Below, one piece after another: positions 1-5,652 of a stretch of 6,454 bases of DNA. The notes under the pieces were generated by a model. The model did no database searches and had not been told where the DNA came from. It saw nothing but the letters and a program-made list of their open reading frames with translations. The position numbers were made by a program, and so were the translations under genes. Positions within the stretch are counted from its first letter, which is position 1. Each line of letters begins with the position of its first letter. The stretch spans positions 1-6,454 of the forward strand of contig JAMOMO010000412.1 in assembly GCA_027067035.1 (NCBI GenBank), written 5' to 3'. This DNA is from Desulfobulbaceae bacterium (GTDB lineage: Bacteria > Desulfobacterota > Desulfobulbia > Desulfobulbales > Desulfocapsaceae).

Positions 1-241
1 AGAAGGCATAGAATGTGTGGACGGTTTCCTGAAGAGAGGAGACGCTGCGGTTTAAGAAATCAGTGAGAGAATGTCTGGGTTCGAAGAGGCCGAAGAGCAG
101 GTGCGCATCGGCACCTCCAATATCAAGATCCACAAGACAGACCTTTTTGCCTTTTTTGGCAAGCTGTACCGCCAGGTTGCAGAGCAGCATGGTCTTTCCA
201 GTCCCACCTTTACCTGAGCCTATGGAAATGGTGACTGTCAT
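1..241 (-). CDS. MinD/ParA-family deviant Walker A ATPase (5' part only)
   Basis: Partial gene: the first 80 codons are visible and the rest lies beyond the left edge. Translating the minus strand from the ATG at 241-239 gives a protein opening MTVTISIGSGKGGTGKT. KGGTGKT (residues 11-17) is the deviant Walker A loop of the SIMIBI class (MinD, ParA, FlhG, Mrp), with the signature lysine at residue 11. It is followed by a helix (LLCNLAVQLAKKGKK) and VDLDIGGADAH (37-47), whose Asp38 and Asp40 match the switch I/A' region. Family members dimerise on ATP and position or load other complexes at membranes, on DNA or at flagellar poles; the specific target cannot be read from this fragment. The GGADAHLLFG stretch resembles the MinD/FlhG-like proteins common in Desulfobacterota more than plasmid ParA. 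A CAGGAG-like ribosome site lies about 11 nt upstream. It starts 36 nt after the zinc-ribbon gene and is probably co-transcribed with it. Confidence 0.88.
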   Translation of the reverse strand, partial: MTVTISIGSGKGGTGKTMLLCNLAVQLAKKGKKVCLVDLDIGGADAHLLFGLFEPRHSLTDFLNRSVSSLQETVHTFYAF

Positions 242-277
242 ATCAGCAGATGCTCCTGGGGAGGGGAGTCATGGGAT

Positions 278-586
278 TCATTTCTTCTTTTTGCGCCGTT
301 TGCGGATCTTGTAGATAAGTTTTGCTGCCTTGAGAACAGACTGCAACTCTGTCTGGCTGTCAACCGGGGCACTCCAGAGTTGCCAGCCTTCCTTTGAACG
401 CAGGATAATCTTTCCATTATCGACACAAAGGGTCGCTTCGGCAAGAATATCATTGTCGTCCTGCTGAGGTGGAACTGCTTCTGGAGGTGGTGCTTCTTTC
501 CTGTGCTGGATACATGAAGAACAGAGGCTTGATGTATTGTTTCCAAAAAGGTTGAGAACCCCTCCGCAGTCTGTACAAAATTGCAT
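278..586 (-). CDS. Small zinc-ribbon protein with basic C-terminus, unknown function
   Basis: A 102-residue protein not assigned to a named family. The N-terminus MQFCTDCGG...LCSSC places Cys4, Cys7, Cys22 and Cys25 as two CxxC knuckles, the usual metal site of a short zinc ribbon. The opening resembles the N-terminal ribbon of archaeal TFS/RPB9-type proteins, but the usual second ribbon is absent. A Pro/Gln/Asp-rich linker follows (about 30-45). Then comes a predicted beta-rich segment (about 47-72, with VDNGKIILRSKEGWQLW), then a helix ending in a strongly basic tail (IRKRRKKKK). It looks cytoplasmic, and the tail could bind nucleic acid or acidic partners. The ATG is the only in-frame start after the ribosome site, but the AGGAG at 609-605 lies 18 nt upstream, unusually far. 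The ATPase gene begins 36 nt after its stop, so the pair may work together; that is inference from position only. Confidence 0.72.
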   Translation of the reverse strand: MQFCTDCGGVLNLFGNNTSSLCSSCIQHRKEAPPPEAVPPQQDDNDILAEATLCVDNGKIILRSKEGWQLWSAPVDSQTELQSVLKAAKLIYKIRKRRKKKK

Positions 587-616
587 GTAATGGTCTTTAT
601 ACTGCTCCTGAAATAT

Positions 617-646
617 AAACAGTTGATTGTTTGTCTGAAACTGTTT
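617..646. repeat. 8-bp inverted repeat upstream of the zinc-ribbon gene
   Basis: AAACAGTT (617-624) and AACTGTTT (639-646) are perfect inverted copies separated by 14 nt. The right arm runs straight into a T tract on the plus strand. It lies 31-60 nt upstream of the zinc-ribbon start codon and could be an operator half-site pair or a weak plus-strand hairpin. The AT-rich arms make a chance origin possible. Confidence 0.35.
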
Positions 647-806
647 TTTTTCTTTTCTTTTCGGTCAGGTGCATGAAATTATTTAGCTGATTTTCCTGAT
701 GCTTCTGTTCATGGTATCCTGAATGGAGGATATTGGCAAAAGAATAGAGTAGCGCTTGGGTGTATTGCTTTGCATGGAAGATGCTTCCTGGGAAAGCAGT
801 GAAAAT

Positions 807-823
807 CACACTGTTTCAGTGTG
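807..823. promoter_or_regulatory. Compact 17-bp dyad, candidate operator
   Basis: CACACTG-TTT-CAGTGTG is a perfect 7-bp inverted repeat with a 3-nt centre. It lies about 120 bp upstream of the first exported-protein gene and 9 bp before a TAAAAT hexamer (832-837). The size and symmetry fit the binding site of a dimeric regulator. Read on the minus strand it could also form a short hairpin followed by ATTTT, a weak terminator-like shape. Nothing in the window identifies a cognate regulator. Confidence 0.4.
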
Positions 824-937
824 GTGCATGGTAAAATACAGTATATACAGCACAGGTGCGATGGTGATCTGTTAAAGGCGGGGCAGGGTCCGGCTGAAGG
901 ATATTGCTGCCGCTTCACACATAAAGGCATGGGTTGG

Positions 938-941
938 GGAG
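938..941 (+). promoter_or_regulatory. Ribosome binding site deciding the ATG start at 946
   Basis: GGAG, within GGGGAG (936-941), sits 4 nt before the ATG at 946. An upstream in-frame TTG at 934 would give four extra residues (MGSN), but it overlaps this ribosome site and has only a weak AAGG-like element of its own. The ATG at 946 is therefore preferred, although the spacing is on the short side. Confidence 0.6.
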
Positions 942-945
942 TAAC

Positions 946-1560
946 ATGGATAACTGCAAAGGAACCTATCTGAAAAGGTGTTGCACGCTTGTGGTGACGG
1001 CGTTTGTACTGTCTGTTTTTTATGCGGCGGCAGAAGCTGTTCCTGATGGATACGTGGAGGTCCGGATGCCTGAAGCATTTGTCCCTGCAACGATGAATGA
1101 CGGCTCTCCCCGATATATCACAGCCCGTGAAATCCGAGCCGAGTTGAAACGGCAGAGCAGTGACTTTGTGGAGTTGTTCTGGAACAGTGATATCGAGCAG
1201 TTTATTGTTCCCCGGCATGACTGGCTTGTGCACCTGACACAATATTATCTGACATTTCTGAAAAGTAACAGACTCCGCGGGAAGGCGGAATCATGGGATT
1301 GCGAAAATTACAGTTCTCTGCTCAATGCTTTTGCCACATTGCGGATCTGGCGGGCGGGATTTTATGATACCCGGGGCGCCATCGGCTGGCTGCAGGTGGA
1401 TGCCAAACAGGAATGGGCAGGGCTGCCGGCTGCAAAACATGCCCTGATGTTTGCAATAACAGAAAAAGGTTTCTTTATCATTGAGCCGCAAAACGGCCAG
1501 TTTATACAGCTTGAGGAGTATCCAAACAAAAAGCATATACAGGAGGTGTTTTTGTTTTGA
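946..1560 (+). CDS. Exported papain-like cysteine peptidase candidate (MOA-lectin peptidase-like)
   Basis: A 204-residue protein with a clear Sec signal peptide: basic start (K5, K10, R11), hydrophobic core at 13-29 and AEA cleavage motif before Val32, so it acts in the periplasm or outside the cell. The mature part has a helical N-terminal region with HDW (91-93), then WDCENYS (117-123), then KHALMFAI (164-171) and GFFIIEPQNGQ (175-185). I read Cys119, His165 and Glu180 as a papain-like Cys-His-Glu triad. In the family of the fungal lectin MOA the order is the same and, as I recall it (Cys215, His257, Glu274), the spacing is similar (42 and 17 there; 46 and 15 here). Other papain-fold or transglutaminase-like families remain possible, and substrate is unknown. 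It is the first gene of an overlapping pair with the next gene; both end in a conserved hydrophobic-Phe tail. Confidence 0.7.
   Translation: MDNCKGTYLKRCCTLVVTAFVLSVFYAAAEAVPDGYVEVRMPEAFVPATMNDGSPRYITAREIRAELKRQSSDFVELFWNSDIEQFIVPRHDWLVHLTQYYLTFLKSNRLRGKAESWDCENYSSLLNAFATLRIWRAGFYDTRGAIGWLQVDAKQEWAGLPAAKHALMFAITEKGFFIIEPQNGQFIQLEEYPNKKHIQEVFLF
1541..1546 (+). promoter_or_regulatory. Strong Shine-Dalgarno inside the end of the upstream gene
   Basis: AGGAGG is a full match to the 16S anti-Shine-Dalgarno sequence and lies inside the last codons of the first exported-protein gene, 10 nt before the TTG at 1557. No other in-frame start lies between it and that TTG, and the next in-frame ATG (codon 19) would cut into the signal peptide. 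It therefore decides the TTG start of the second gene. Confidence 0.8.
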
Positions 1561-2162
1561 ACTATCTGATACATTCACGCTCTGCCTTTCTCTTTGTTGT
1601 ACTTTTCTGTATGGTCTTTGTCAGTCCTGCAGGAGCTGATGCTGAAACTGTTCTGGTACGGAAACTGCCGCATCCTGAAATAATTGCCGAAGATGCTAAG
1701 GCCAAAATGCTCTATGGCGAGTTTATCAGACGTCAACAGCTGCGCCTGCATCCGACGCTGAAGAATATTGTGGTGGGGGATAAAAGGTATCTCTTTATAA
1801 CGGACAAGTGGTTTCAGGAACTTGTTGAATGGACAGAGGAATTTTTCAGACAGCAGGTGCCGGAGTTGGAGAATCGCAAAGATCTTCCGGTGGCCTATCC
1901 GGGAACATTGTCAATGTTCATGTCAAACATGGCCAATATCCAGGTCTCCAGGCGTTACAATGTGGAGGCCGCAGTACTGATCGGTCTGATGGTGGCGGAG
2001 AATAGAAACGCATGGGGTGATACAGCGGCAGATGGAAAGCCCCGTCAGTATATTGTCGGCCTTAGCCGGAACGGGTATATTGTGTATGACTTTCGTACAC
2101 GGCAGATTGTTTCCGGTAAAGACTTTGTCAACAAGGACTATGTAACTGATATTATATTCTAA
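1557..2162 (+). CDS. Exported paralogue of the preceding peptidase, triad lost (pseudoenzyme candidate)
   Basis: A 201-residue protein starting at TTG; its first four bases overlap the upstream stop codon as TTGA, which suggests translational coupling. A Sec signal peptide is visible: basic or polar start, hydrophobic core at 10-23, and ADA before Glu30. There is no lipobox. I do not recognise it as a named family, but it aligns by eye to the preceding protein. TDKW (82-85) matches its HDW region. LIG (141-143) matches AIG. From Arg163 to the end the two align without gaps, including G173, Q183 and NK (192-193), both ending in an Ile/Val-rich run plus Phe. At the triad positions this protein has Pro115, Arg163 and Asp178 instead of Cys, His and Glu. 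If the alignment is right, it is an inactive fold-mate, perhaps a partner, inhibitor or chaperone of the active one. Identity is low, so homology needs a structural test. Confidence 0.72.
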   Translation: MNYLIHSRSAFLFVVLFCMVFVSPAGADAETVLVRKLPHPEIIAEDAKAKMLYGEFIRRQQLRLHPTLKNIVVGDKRYLFITDKWFQELVEWTEEFFRQQVPELENRKDLPVAYPGTLSMFMSNMANIQVSRRYNVEAAVLIGLMVAENRNAWGDTAADGKPRQYIVGLSRNGYIVYDFRTRQIVSGKDFVNKDYVTDIIF

Positions 2163-2354
2163 CCTGAATCATGAACAGAAGTATCAATCCGTTTGAGTCA
2201 GGTAAACTCCATTTCCGTCGAATGTTTGCCGAAATGGGATGCTGACAAAAGCAGGCCGGCTTTAAGCTGCATTTGCAGTGTTAAACCCTGCACGCGGCTG
2301 CAGCAATAAAAAAAGCATTTATTCCAATGTGGAATAAATGCTTTTTTTGAAAAC
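2163..2354. other. Convergent intergenic region
   Basis: This gap separates the plus-strand exported pair from the minus-strand tRNA. Its main content is the strong bidirectional hairpin at 2308-2348. A short inverted repeat, ACCTGA (2162-2167) with TCAGGT (2198-2203), is too widely spaced to be convincing. No gene is seen. Confidence 0.6.
2308..2348. terminator. Bidirectional Rho-independent terminator
   Basis: A perfect 19-bp stem (2308-2326 with 2330-2348) closes on a 3-nt ATG loop. It comprises a GCATTTATTCCA arm and its complement, flanked by A7 on the left and T7 on the right. Read either way it gives a hairpin followed by a seven-U tract. On the plus strand it ends the exported pair, 146 nt after the last stop; on the minus strand it lies 7 nt past the tRNA-Pro 3' end. 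The stem is AT-rich outside the two GC steps, but it is long and perfect. Confidence 0.92.
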
Positions 2355-2431
2355 TGGTCGGAACGAGAGGATTTGAACCTCCGACCACTTGTCCCCCAGA
2401 CAAGTGCGCTACCAGACTGCGCCACGTTCCG
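2355..2431 (-). tRNA. tRNA-Pro (anticodon GGG)
   Basis: The minus strand folds into a complete 77-nt cloverleaf with encoded CCA (2357-2355). The acceptor stem pairs CGGAACG with CGTTCCG, the discriminator base is A, and the D arm contains AGTCTGGTA between GCGC arms. The anticodon stem CTTGT/ACAAG encloses the 7-nt loop CTGGGGG, placing GGG at positions 34-36. The T arm is GGAGG-TTCGAAT-CCTCT with one G-T pair. GGG reads proline codons CCC and CCU. It has its own promoter and terminator and seems independent of the upstream merR gene. Confidence 0.97.
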
Positions 2432-2442
2432 ATTTGTGATTC

Positions 2443-2471
2443 TATTTACCATGGAGCAGGGGGCCTGTCAA
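2443..2471 (-). promoter_or_regulatory. Sigma70-like promoter for tRNA-Pro
   Basis: On the minus strand a perfect -35 TTGACA (2471-2466) is followed after 17 bp by TAAATA (2448-2443), preceded by TGG as an extended -10 motif. An overlapping TAGAAT (2444-2439) is a better hexamer but sits 21 bp from the -35. Transcription would start a few bases before the tRNA 5' end at 2431. The promoter begins about 28 nt after the merR stop. Confidence 0.6.
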
Positions 2472-2498
2472 TGAATGCTCGACAGGAAAAAGCTCCTG

Positions 2499-2846
2499 TT
2501 ACTTCTTTTCTTTCAAAATATCTTTAACGGCAAGAAGTTCTTTTTTGATTGCCCCAAGATAGCTCTTCCCGGAAGGAGATTGTACCATATCCGGAATCCG
2601 CCCCTGCTCTGAAAGATATTTTTTTGCCCCGGATATTGTGTAGCCCTGATCATGAAGAAGTGATTTAATAAGCAAAATCACCTTCACATCATCACGTCTG
2701 TAGAGACGCTGATTGGAGTTTGCCCGTTTGGGTTGAATCTCTGTAAATTCACCTTCCCAGAATCTGAGCACATGGGGAGCCACTGAAGCCAGTTTACTGA
2801 CTTCACCGATTTTGAAGTAGAGCTTGTCTGGGATGTCTCTGCTCAT
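2499..2846 (-). CDS. MerR-family transcriptional regulator, short form
   Basis: A 115-residue DNA-binding protein. Residues about 10-78 form the MerR winged helix-turn-helix: YFKIGEVSKLASVAPHVLRF is the first helix-turn-helix, and RANSNQRLYRRDDVKVILLI contains the typical wing Arg-Leu-Tyr-Arg motif. The remaining roughly 35 residues have a flexible Ser/Gly/Pro stretch and a Lys-rich helix (about 98-115) that could serve as the dimer coil. There is no room for an effector-binding domain and no metal-binding cysteine, so it is unlike the metal- or drug-sensing members. The ATG follows directly on an in-frame TGA, and the AAGGGGAG ribosome site lies 15 nt upstream, rather far. It follows the IHF gene by 28 nt and is likely its co-transcript, an arrangement I associate with Desulfobacterota genomes. 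Its regulatory target is unknown. Confidence 0.9.
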   Translation of the reverse strand: MSRDIPDKLYFKIGEVSKLASVAPHVLRFWEGEFTEIQPKRANSNQRLYRRDDVKVILLIKSLLHDQGYTISGAKKYLSEQGRIPDMVQSPSGKSYLGAIKKELLAVKDILKEKK

Positions 2847-2874
2847 TCAGTTACCGATCTGCTCCCCTTGTGTT

Positions 2875-3165
2875 CTATTCGTTAACCTGTTCCCGCATTT
2901 TTTTGCTTGGACGGAATGATATCATCTGGCGCGGCTTGATGGTGATGGTCTCACCGGTTCTTGGGTTACGGCCACGACGGGGCTGTTTATCACGGACATT
3001 GAATGTTCCGAAATGAACAAATTTGATGGATTCACCTTCGAGCAGACGGCTTTTCATCCTGTCGAGAAATGTATCAATCAGTTCAGAACAGGTGGACTGG
3101 GAGTATCCGAGTTGGGTGGTGAGTGCCTCTGCCAGTTCTTTGCGGGTAAGATTTCCTTTATTCAT
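2875..3165 (-). CDS. ihfA: Integration host factor subunit alpha
   Basis: A 96-residue HU/IHF-family nucleoid protein. IHF alpha pairs with IHF beta and bends DNA sharply at specific sites, assisting transcription, replication and recombination. The opening helices NLTRKELAEAL and SELIDTFLDRMKSRLLEGE (about 5-45) form the dimer base. KFVHFGTFNVRDK (48-60) starts the saddle, GRNPRTGE (65-72) is the DNA-inserting beta arm with intercalating Pro68, and ISFRPSKKMRE closes the fold. The long RRGRNPRTGETITIKPRQ arm and the position directly after pheT, as in E. coli pheST-ihfA, favour IHF alpha over HU. The ATG lies 1 nt after the pheT stop, and its GAAGG ribosome site is inside the pheT end with 5-nt spacing, so translation is probably coupled. 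Some Desulfobacterota may use it as a homodimeric HU-like protein. Confidence 0.93.
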   Translation of the reverse strand: MNKGNLTRKELAEALTTQLGYSQSTCSELIDTFLDRMKSRLLEGESIKFVHFGTFNVRDKQPRRGRNPRTGETITIKPRQMISFRPSKKMREQVNE

Positions 3166-3166
3166 A

Positions 3167-5611
3167 TCAACCTTCTCTAAGACTTCCGTTAAACCGGGAA
3201 GTCAGTGTATTAATTATTTTGGTATGGGACTTGTTAACATTTTTCTCTGTGAGTGTCTTTGTCGGTGAACGATAGGTCACAGAGATGGCAACACTTTTCA
3301 TGCCTTCTTCCAGAGGTTTTCCCTGATAGACATCAAATACTTCACACTGTTCTATGAACTTCTCTTTGCTTGTCCGTACAGTGTCAAGGAGATCGCCGGC
3401 CTTCACCGATCCGGGAACCAGCAGAGCGATATCTCTTTTGACTCCAGGGAAAACGGGCAGTGAACTGAAATTCTTTGCAGCGGCCTTAAGCTCGCAGAGC
3501 AGTTCAAAATCAAGATCAATGTAAAAGGTATCCTGCTTAATGCCAAACTGTCCGGCTACTTCAGGGCTGAGTCGGGAGAGCTGGCCAAGCACACCTTTCT
3601 CTGAGTCAATGAGAAGGCATTGAGATGGGTCAGCATAGGATTCAGACTCGTTTTCATCAGGGCTTCTGAAGCTCAGTACATCGTCTGCACCGCATCCGGT
3701 GAGACGCAGTGTTTCAAAAAGAAGTTCACTGGCACCCTTGGCATCAAAGATGTCGACTTTTTCTTCATTGTTGTAGAGAGTTGATGCCTCTCCGGCACGT
3801 TGTCCGTAAAGAATACAGCATAGCCGTTCTCTTTCGATGGGTTGCTCATTCTCTCCCTGGGGTGTGAAAACTTTTCCGATCTCAAAAAGCTTAACCGCAT
3901 TTTTCTGAAAATTAATGTTTCTTTTCAGATTTTCCAGGAGTCCGGGGAGAAGCATGGTGCGCATGACAGACTGCTCTTCGCTGAGCGGGTTGAGCAGGCG
4001 AACAACTGGCCTGCGCGGATCATTCTCAGCAAGCTGCATCATGTCAAGATGCTTATCCGTGACAAAACTGTAGTTGATGGCTTCGGAAAATCCCATGCCG
4101 CAGAGGAGATTTGAGACCTGAGCACGGAGTTTTCTCTTGGGATCCTGTTCGGGATAACTGAGTTTTACCGTCGGCAGGCTGGTGGGGATTTCGTTATAGC
4201 CGATGAGCCTTGCAACTTCTTCAATAAGGTCAACTTCACGTTCAATGTCTATCCGGAAAGTCGGTGGATTTACCCAGATGGTGTCATCATCTTTGGGCTT
4301 GCAGCGAATTCCGATGGACTGAAGGACATCTGTGATTTTGTCATAATCAAGCTGAATGCCGAGAAGCGCGGAGGTTCGTGAAATCCTGAGCTTCAGGGAG
4401 TTGAGGGGCCTTACGCCGCCATAGTAGTCAACCCCGCCTTCGGCAGCGGTTCCTCCGCAGATTTCACAAAAAAGTGACACGGCACGTTCCATGGCGGTAA
4501 CACAACCGCCGGGATCAACACCACGTTCAAAACGATAGGATGCCTCTGTTGAGAGTTTGAGCTTCCGTGCTGTCTTCCGCACAGAGATGGCATTGAAACA
4601 GGCACTTTCAAGAAGGATTGAGGTGGTGTCGTCGCTTACTTCAGAGTTCATGCCTCCCATGACCCCGGCAATGGCAATGGGACCTTTGGCATCACAGATC
4701 ATAAGCATGTCGGGATCGATTTTCCTCTCTTCACCATCAAGGGTAGTGAAGGTGGTTTCGCTGTTTCTCGGATGCCTGACAAGGATCTGTTTCCCGGCAA
4801 TTTTGTCGTAATCAAAAGCGTGCAGAGGCTGACCATATTCCATCATCACCAGGTTGGTGATGTCGACCACATTATTTATGGGCCGCATTCCAATGGATAG
4901 AAGACGTTTTCGGAGCCACCAGGGAGATTGTTCGATTTTGATATCCCTGATAAGCCGTGCAGCATAACGCGGGCTGTCTTCTGAGTTTTCAATGTCAACG
5001 GAGAAGTTCGTGTTGGAATGTTCAAGGATTGCGGATTCAACGGGAAGCTTGAGGGGAGTTCTTGTTATTCCTGCAACTTCTCTTGCTATGCCAATGACAG
5101 ATGCGCAGTCTGGCCGATTGGGTGTGAGGTCAACCTCCACGATGAGATCGTCGATCCCCAGAGCCTCACGAAGGGTGATGCCATGTGGAGTGTCCGGGCT
5201 CAGTTCCATGATACCTTCATGGGATTCGCTGAGACCAAGTTCCCTTTCAGAGCAGAGCATACCGTGGGACTTGACTCCACGGACTTTAGATGCCTTGATC
5301 TTTGTCCCGTCAGGCATAACGCTTCCCACAAGGGCGATGGCTGTGACAAGATCCTTACGGACATTGGGTGCACCGCAGACAATGGAAAAGCTTTCCTCAC
5401 CGACAAGGACCTCACAGAGCTGAAGTTTATCGGCATTGGGGTGCTGTTCAACGGAGACGACCTTTGCTGTCTTAAAGGGCTCTAACTCTGGGAATAATGG
5501 ATTTACGCTGTCAACTTCAAGACCAAGCATGGTCAGATGTTCTGCCAGAACTTCGGGACTTAAATCACCGGTGTCAACGTATTCTTTTAGCCAATCAAGG
5601 GTAAACTTCAT
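3167..5611 (-). CDS. pheT: Phenylalanine-tRNA ligase beta subunit
   Basis: Full-length, 814 residues (E. coli PheT is about 795). With PheS it forms the cytoplasmic alpha2-beta2 enzyme that attaches phenylalanine to tRNA-Phe; the beta subunit edits mischarged tyrosine and binds tRNA. Domains in order: N-terminal MKFTLDWLKEYV segment, OB-fold tRNA-binding domain (about 40-150, with HPNADKLQLCEV and GMLCSERELGL), and B3/B4 editing domain (about 210-390, with INNVVDITN, GQPLHAFD and SYRFERGVDP). These are followed by B5 (about 402-475, ending IEEVARLIGY), the catalytic-like core (about 485-700, with LLNPLSEEQSVMRTMLLPGLL) and the ferredoxin-fold anticodon-binding domain (about 716-812, VFPGVKRDIALLVP to TLTEKNVNKSHTKI). 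No frameshift or missing domain is seen. The start follows pheS by 41 nt; the ribosome site before the ATG is weak (TAGAGA), which may mean coupling to pheS. Confidence 0.98.
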   Translation of the reverse strand: MKFTLDWLKEYVDTGDLSPEVLAEHLTMLGLEVDSVNPLFPELEPFKTAKVVSVEQHPNADKLQLCEVLVGEESFSIVCGAPNVRKDLVTAIALVGSVMPDGTKIKASKVRGVKSHGMLCSERELGLSESHEGIMELSPDTPHGITLREALGIDDLIVEVDLTPNRPDCASVIGIAREVAGITRTPLKLPVESAILEHSNTNFSVDIENSEDSPRYAARLIRDIKIEQSPWWLRKRLLSIGMRPINNVVDITNLVMMEYGQPLHAFDYDKIAGKQILVRHPRNSETTFTTLDGEERKIDPDMLMICDAKGPIAIAGVMGGMNSEVSDDTTSILLESACFNAISVRKTARKLKLSTEASYRFERGVDPGGCVTAMERAVSLFCEICGGTAAEGGVDYYGGVRPLNSLKLRISRTSALLGIQLDYDKITDVLQSIGIRCKPKDDDTIWVNPPTFRIDIEREVDLIEEVARLIGYNEIPTSLPTVKLSYPEQDPKRKLRAQVSNLLCGMGFSEAINYSFVTDKHLDMMQLAENDPRRPVVRLLNPLSEEQSVMRTMLLPGLLENLKRNINFQKNAVKLFEIGKVFTPQGENEQPIERERLCCILYGQRAGEASTLYNNEEKVDIFDAKGASELLFETLRLTGCGADDVLSFRSPDENESESYADPSQCLLIDSEKGVLGQLSRLSPEVAGQFGIKQDTFYIDLDFELLCELKAAAKNFSSLPVFPGVKRDIALLVPGSVKAGDLLDTVRTSKEKFIEQCEVFDVYQGKPLEEGMKSVAISVTYRSPTKTLTEKNVNKSHTKIINTLTSRFNGSLREG

Positions 5612-5652
5612 GGGAGTATCTCTATCGTATGGAGTAGCTTTGTGCTGATGAT

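Larger units (their letters stand above)
587..945. other. Divergent intergenic region without a supported gene
   Basis: About 360 bp separate the minus-strand zinc-ribbon gene from the plus-strand exported pair, so promoters for both directions should lie here. Visible elements are a T-rich tract at 642-660, an 8-bp inverted repeat at 617-646, a 17-bp dyad at 807-823, a small GGAAG-ATG-CTTCC dyad at 776-788, and AT-rich -10-like hexamers (TAAAAT 832-837, TATATA 842-847). None of the hexamers has a good -35 partner at 16-18 bp, so no promoter is called. The open frames here lack a credible start, ribosome site or protein-like composition. Confidence 0.6.

Noticed and set aside
755..775. Sigma54-like promoter (TTGGG...TTTGCA)
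   Set aside because: The distance between GG and GC is off by one from the required -24/-12 spacing and the flanking match is weak.
597..809. Minus-strand open frame of 70 codons ending just before the zinc-ribbon gene
   Set aside because: It would start at a GTG inside the 17-bp dyad, has no ribosome site and shows no protein-like pattern.
709..1242. Long minus-strand open frame (177 codons) opposite the first exported-protein gene
   Set aside because: It overlaps the plus-strand gene, which has a signal peptide, ribosome site and family-like motifs. The antisense translation is rich in Cys, His and Pro with no recognisable domain, as expected of a shadow frame.
2182..2195. IHF-site-like sequence TATCAATCCGTTTG
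   Set aside because: It differs from the consensus at one position, but such matches recur by chance (another lies inside ihfA near 3071) and there is no promoter to make it meaningful.
2163..2431. Possible integration site at the tRNA-Pro 3' end, with the exported pair as island cargo
   Set aside because: No integrase is present and I found no second copy of the tRNA 3' end in the window. The perfect terminator right after the tRNA looks native. An island with its far end outside the window cannot be excluded.
4992..5485. Two plus-strand open frames of about 145-155 codons inside pheT
   Set aside because: They lie antisense to the well-conserved OB-fold coding region of pheT and have Ser/Arg-rich or low-information translations.
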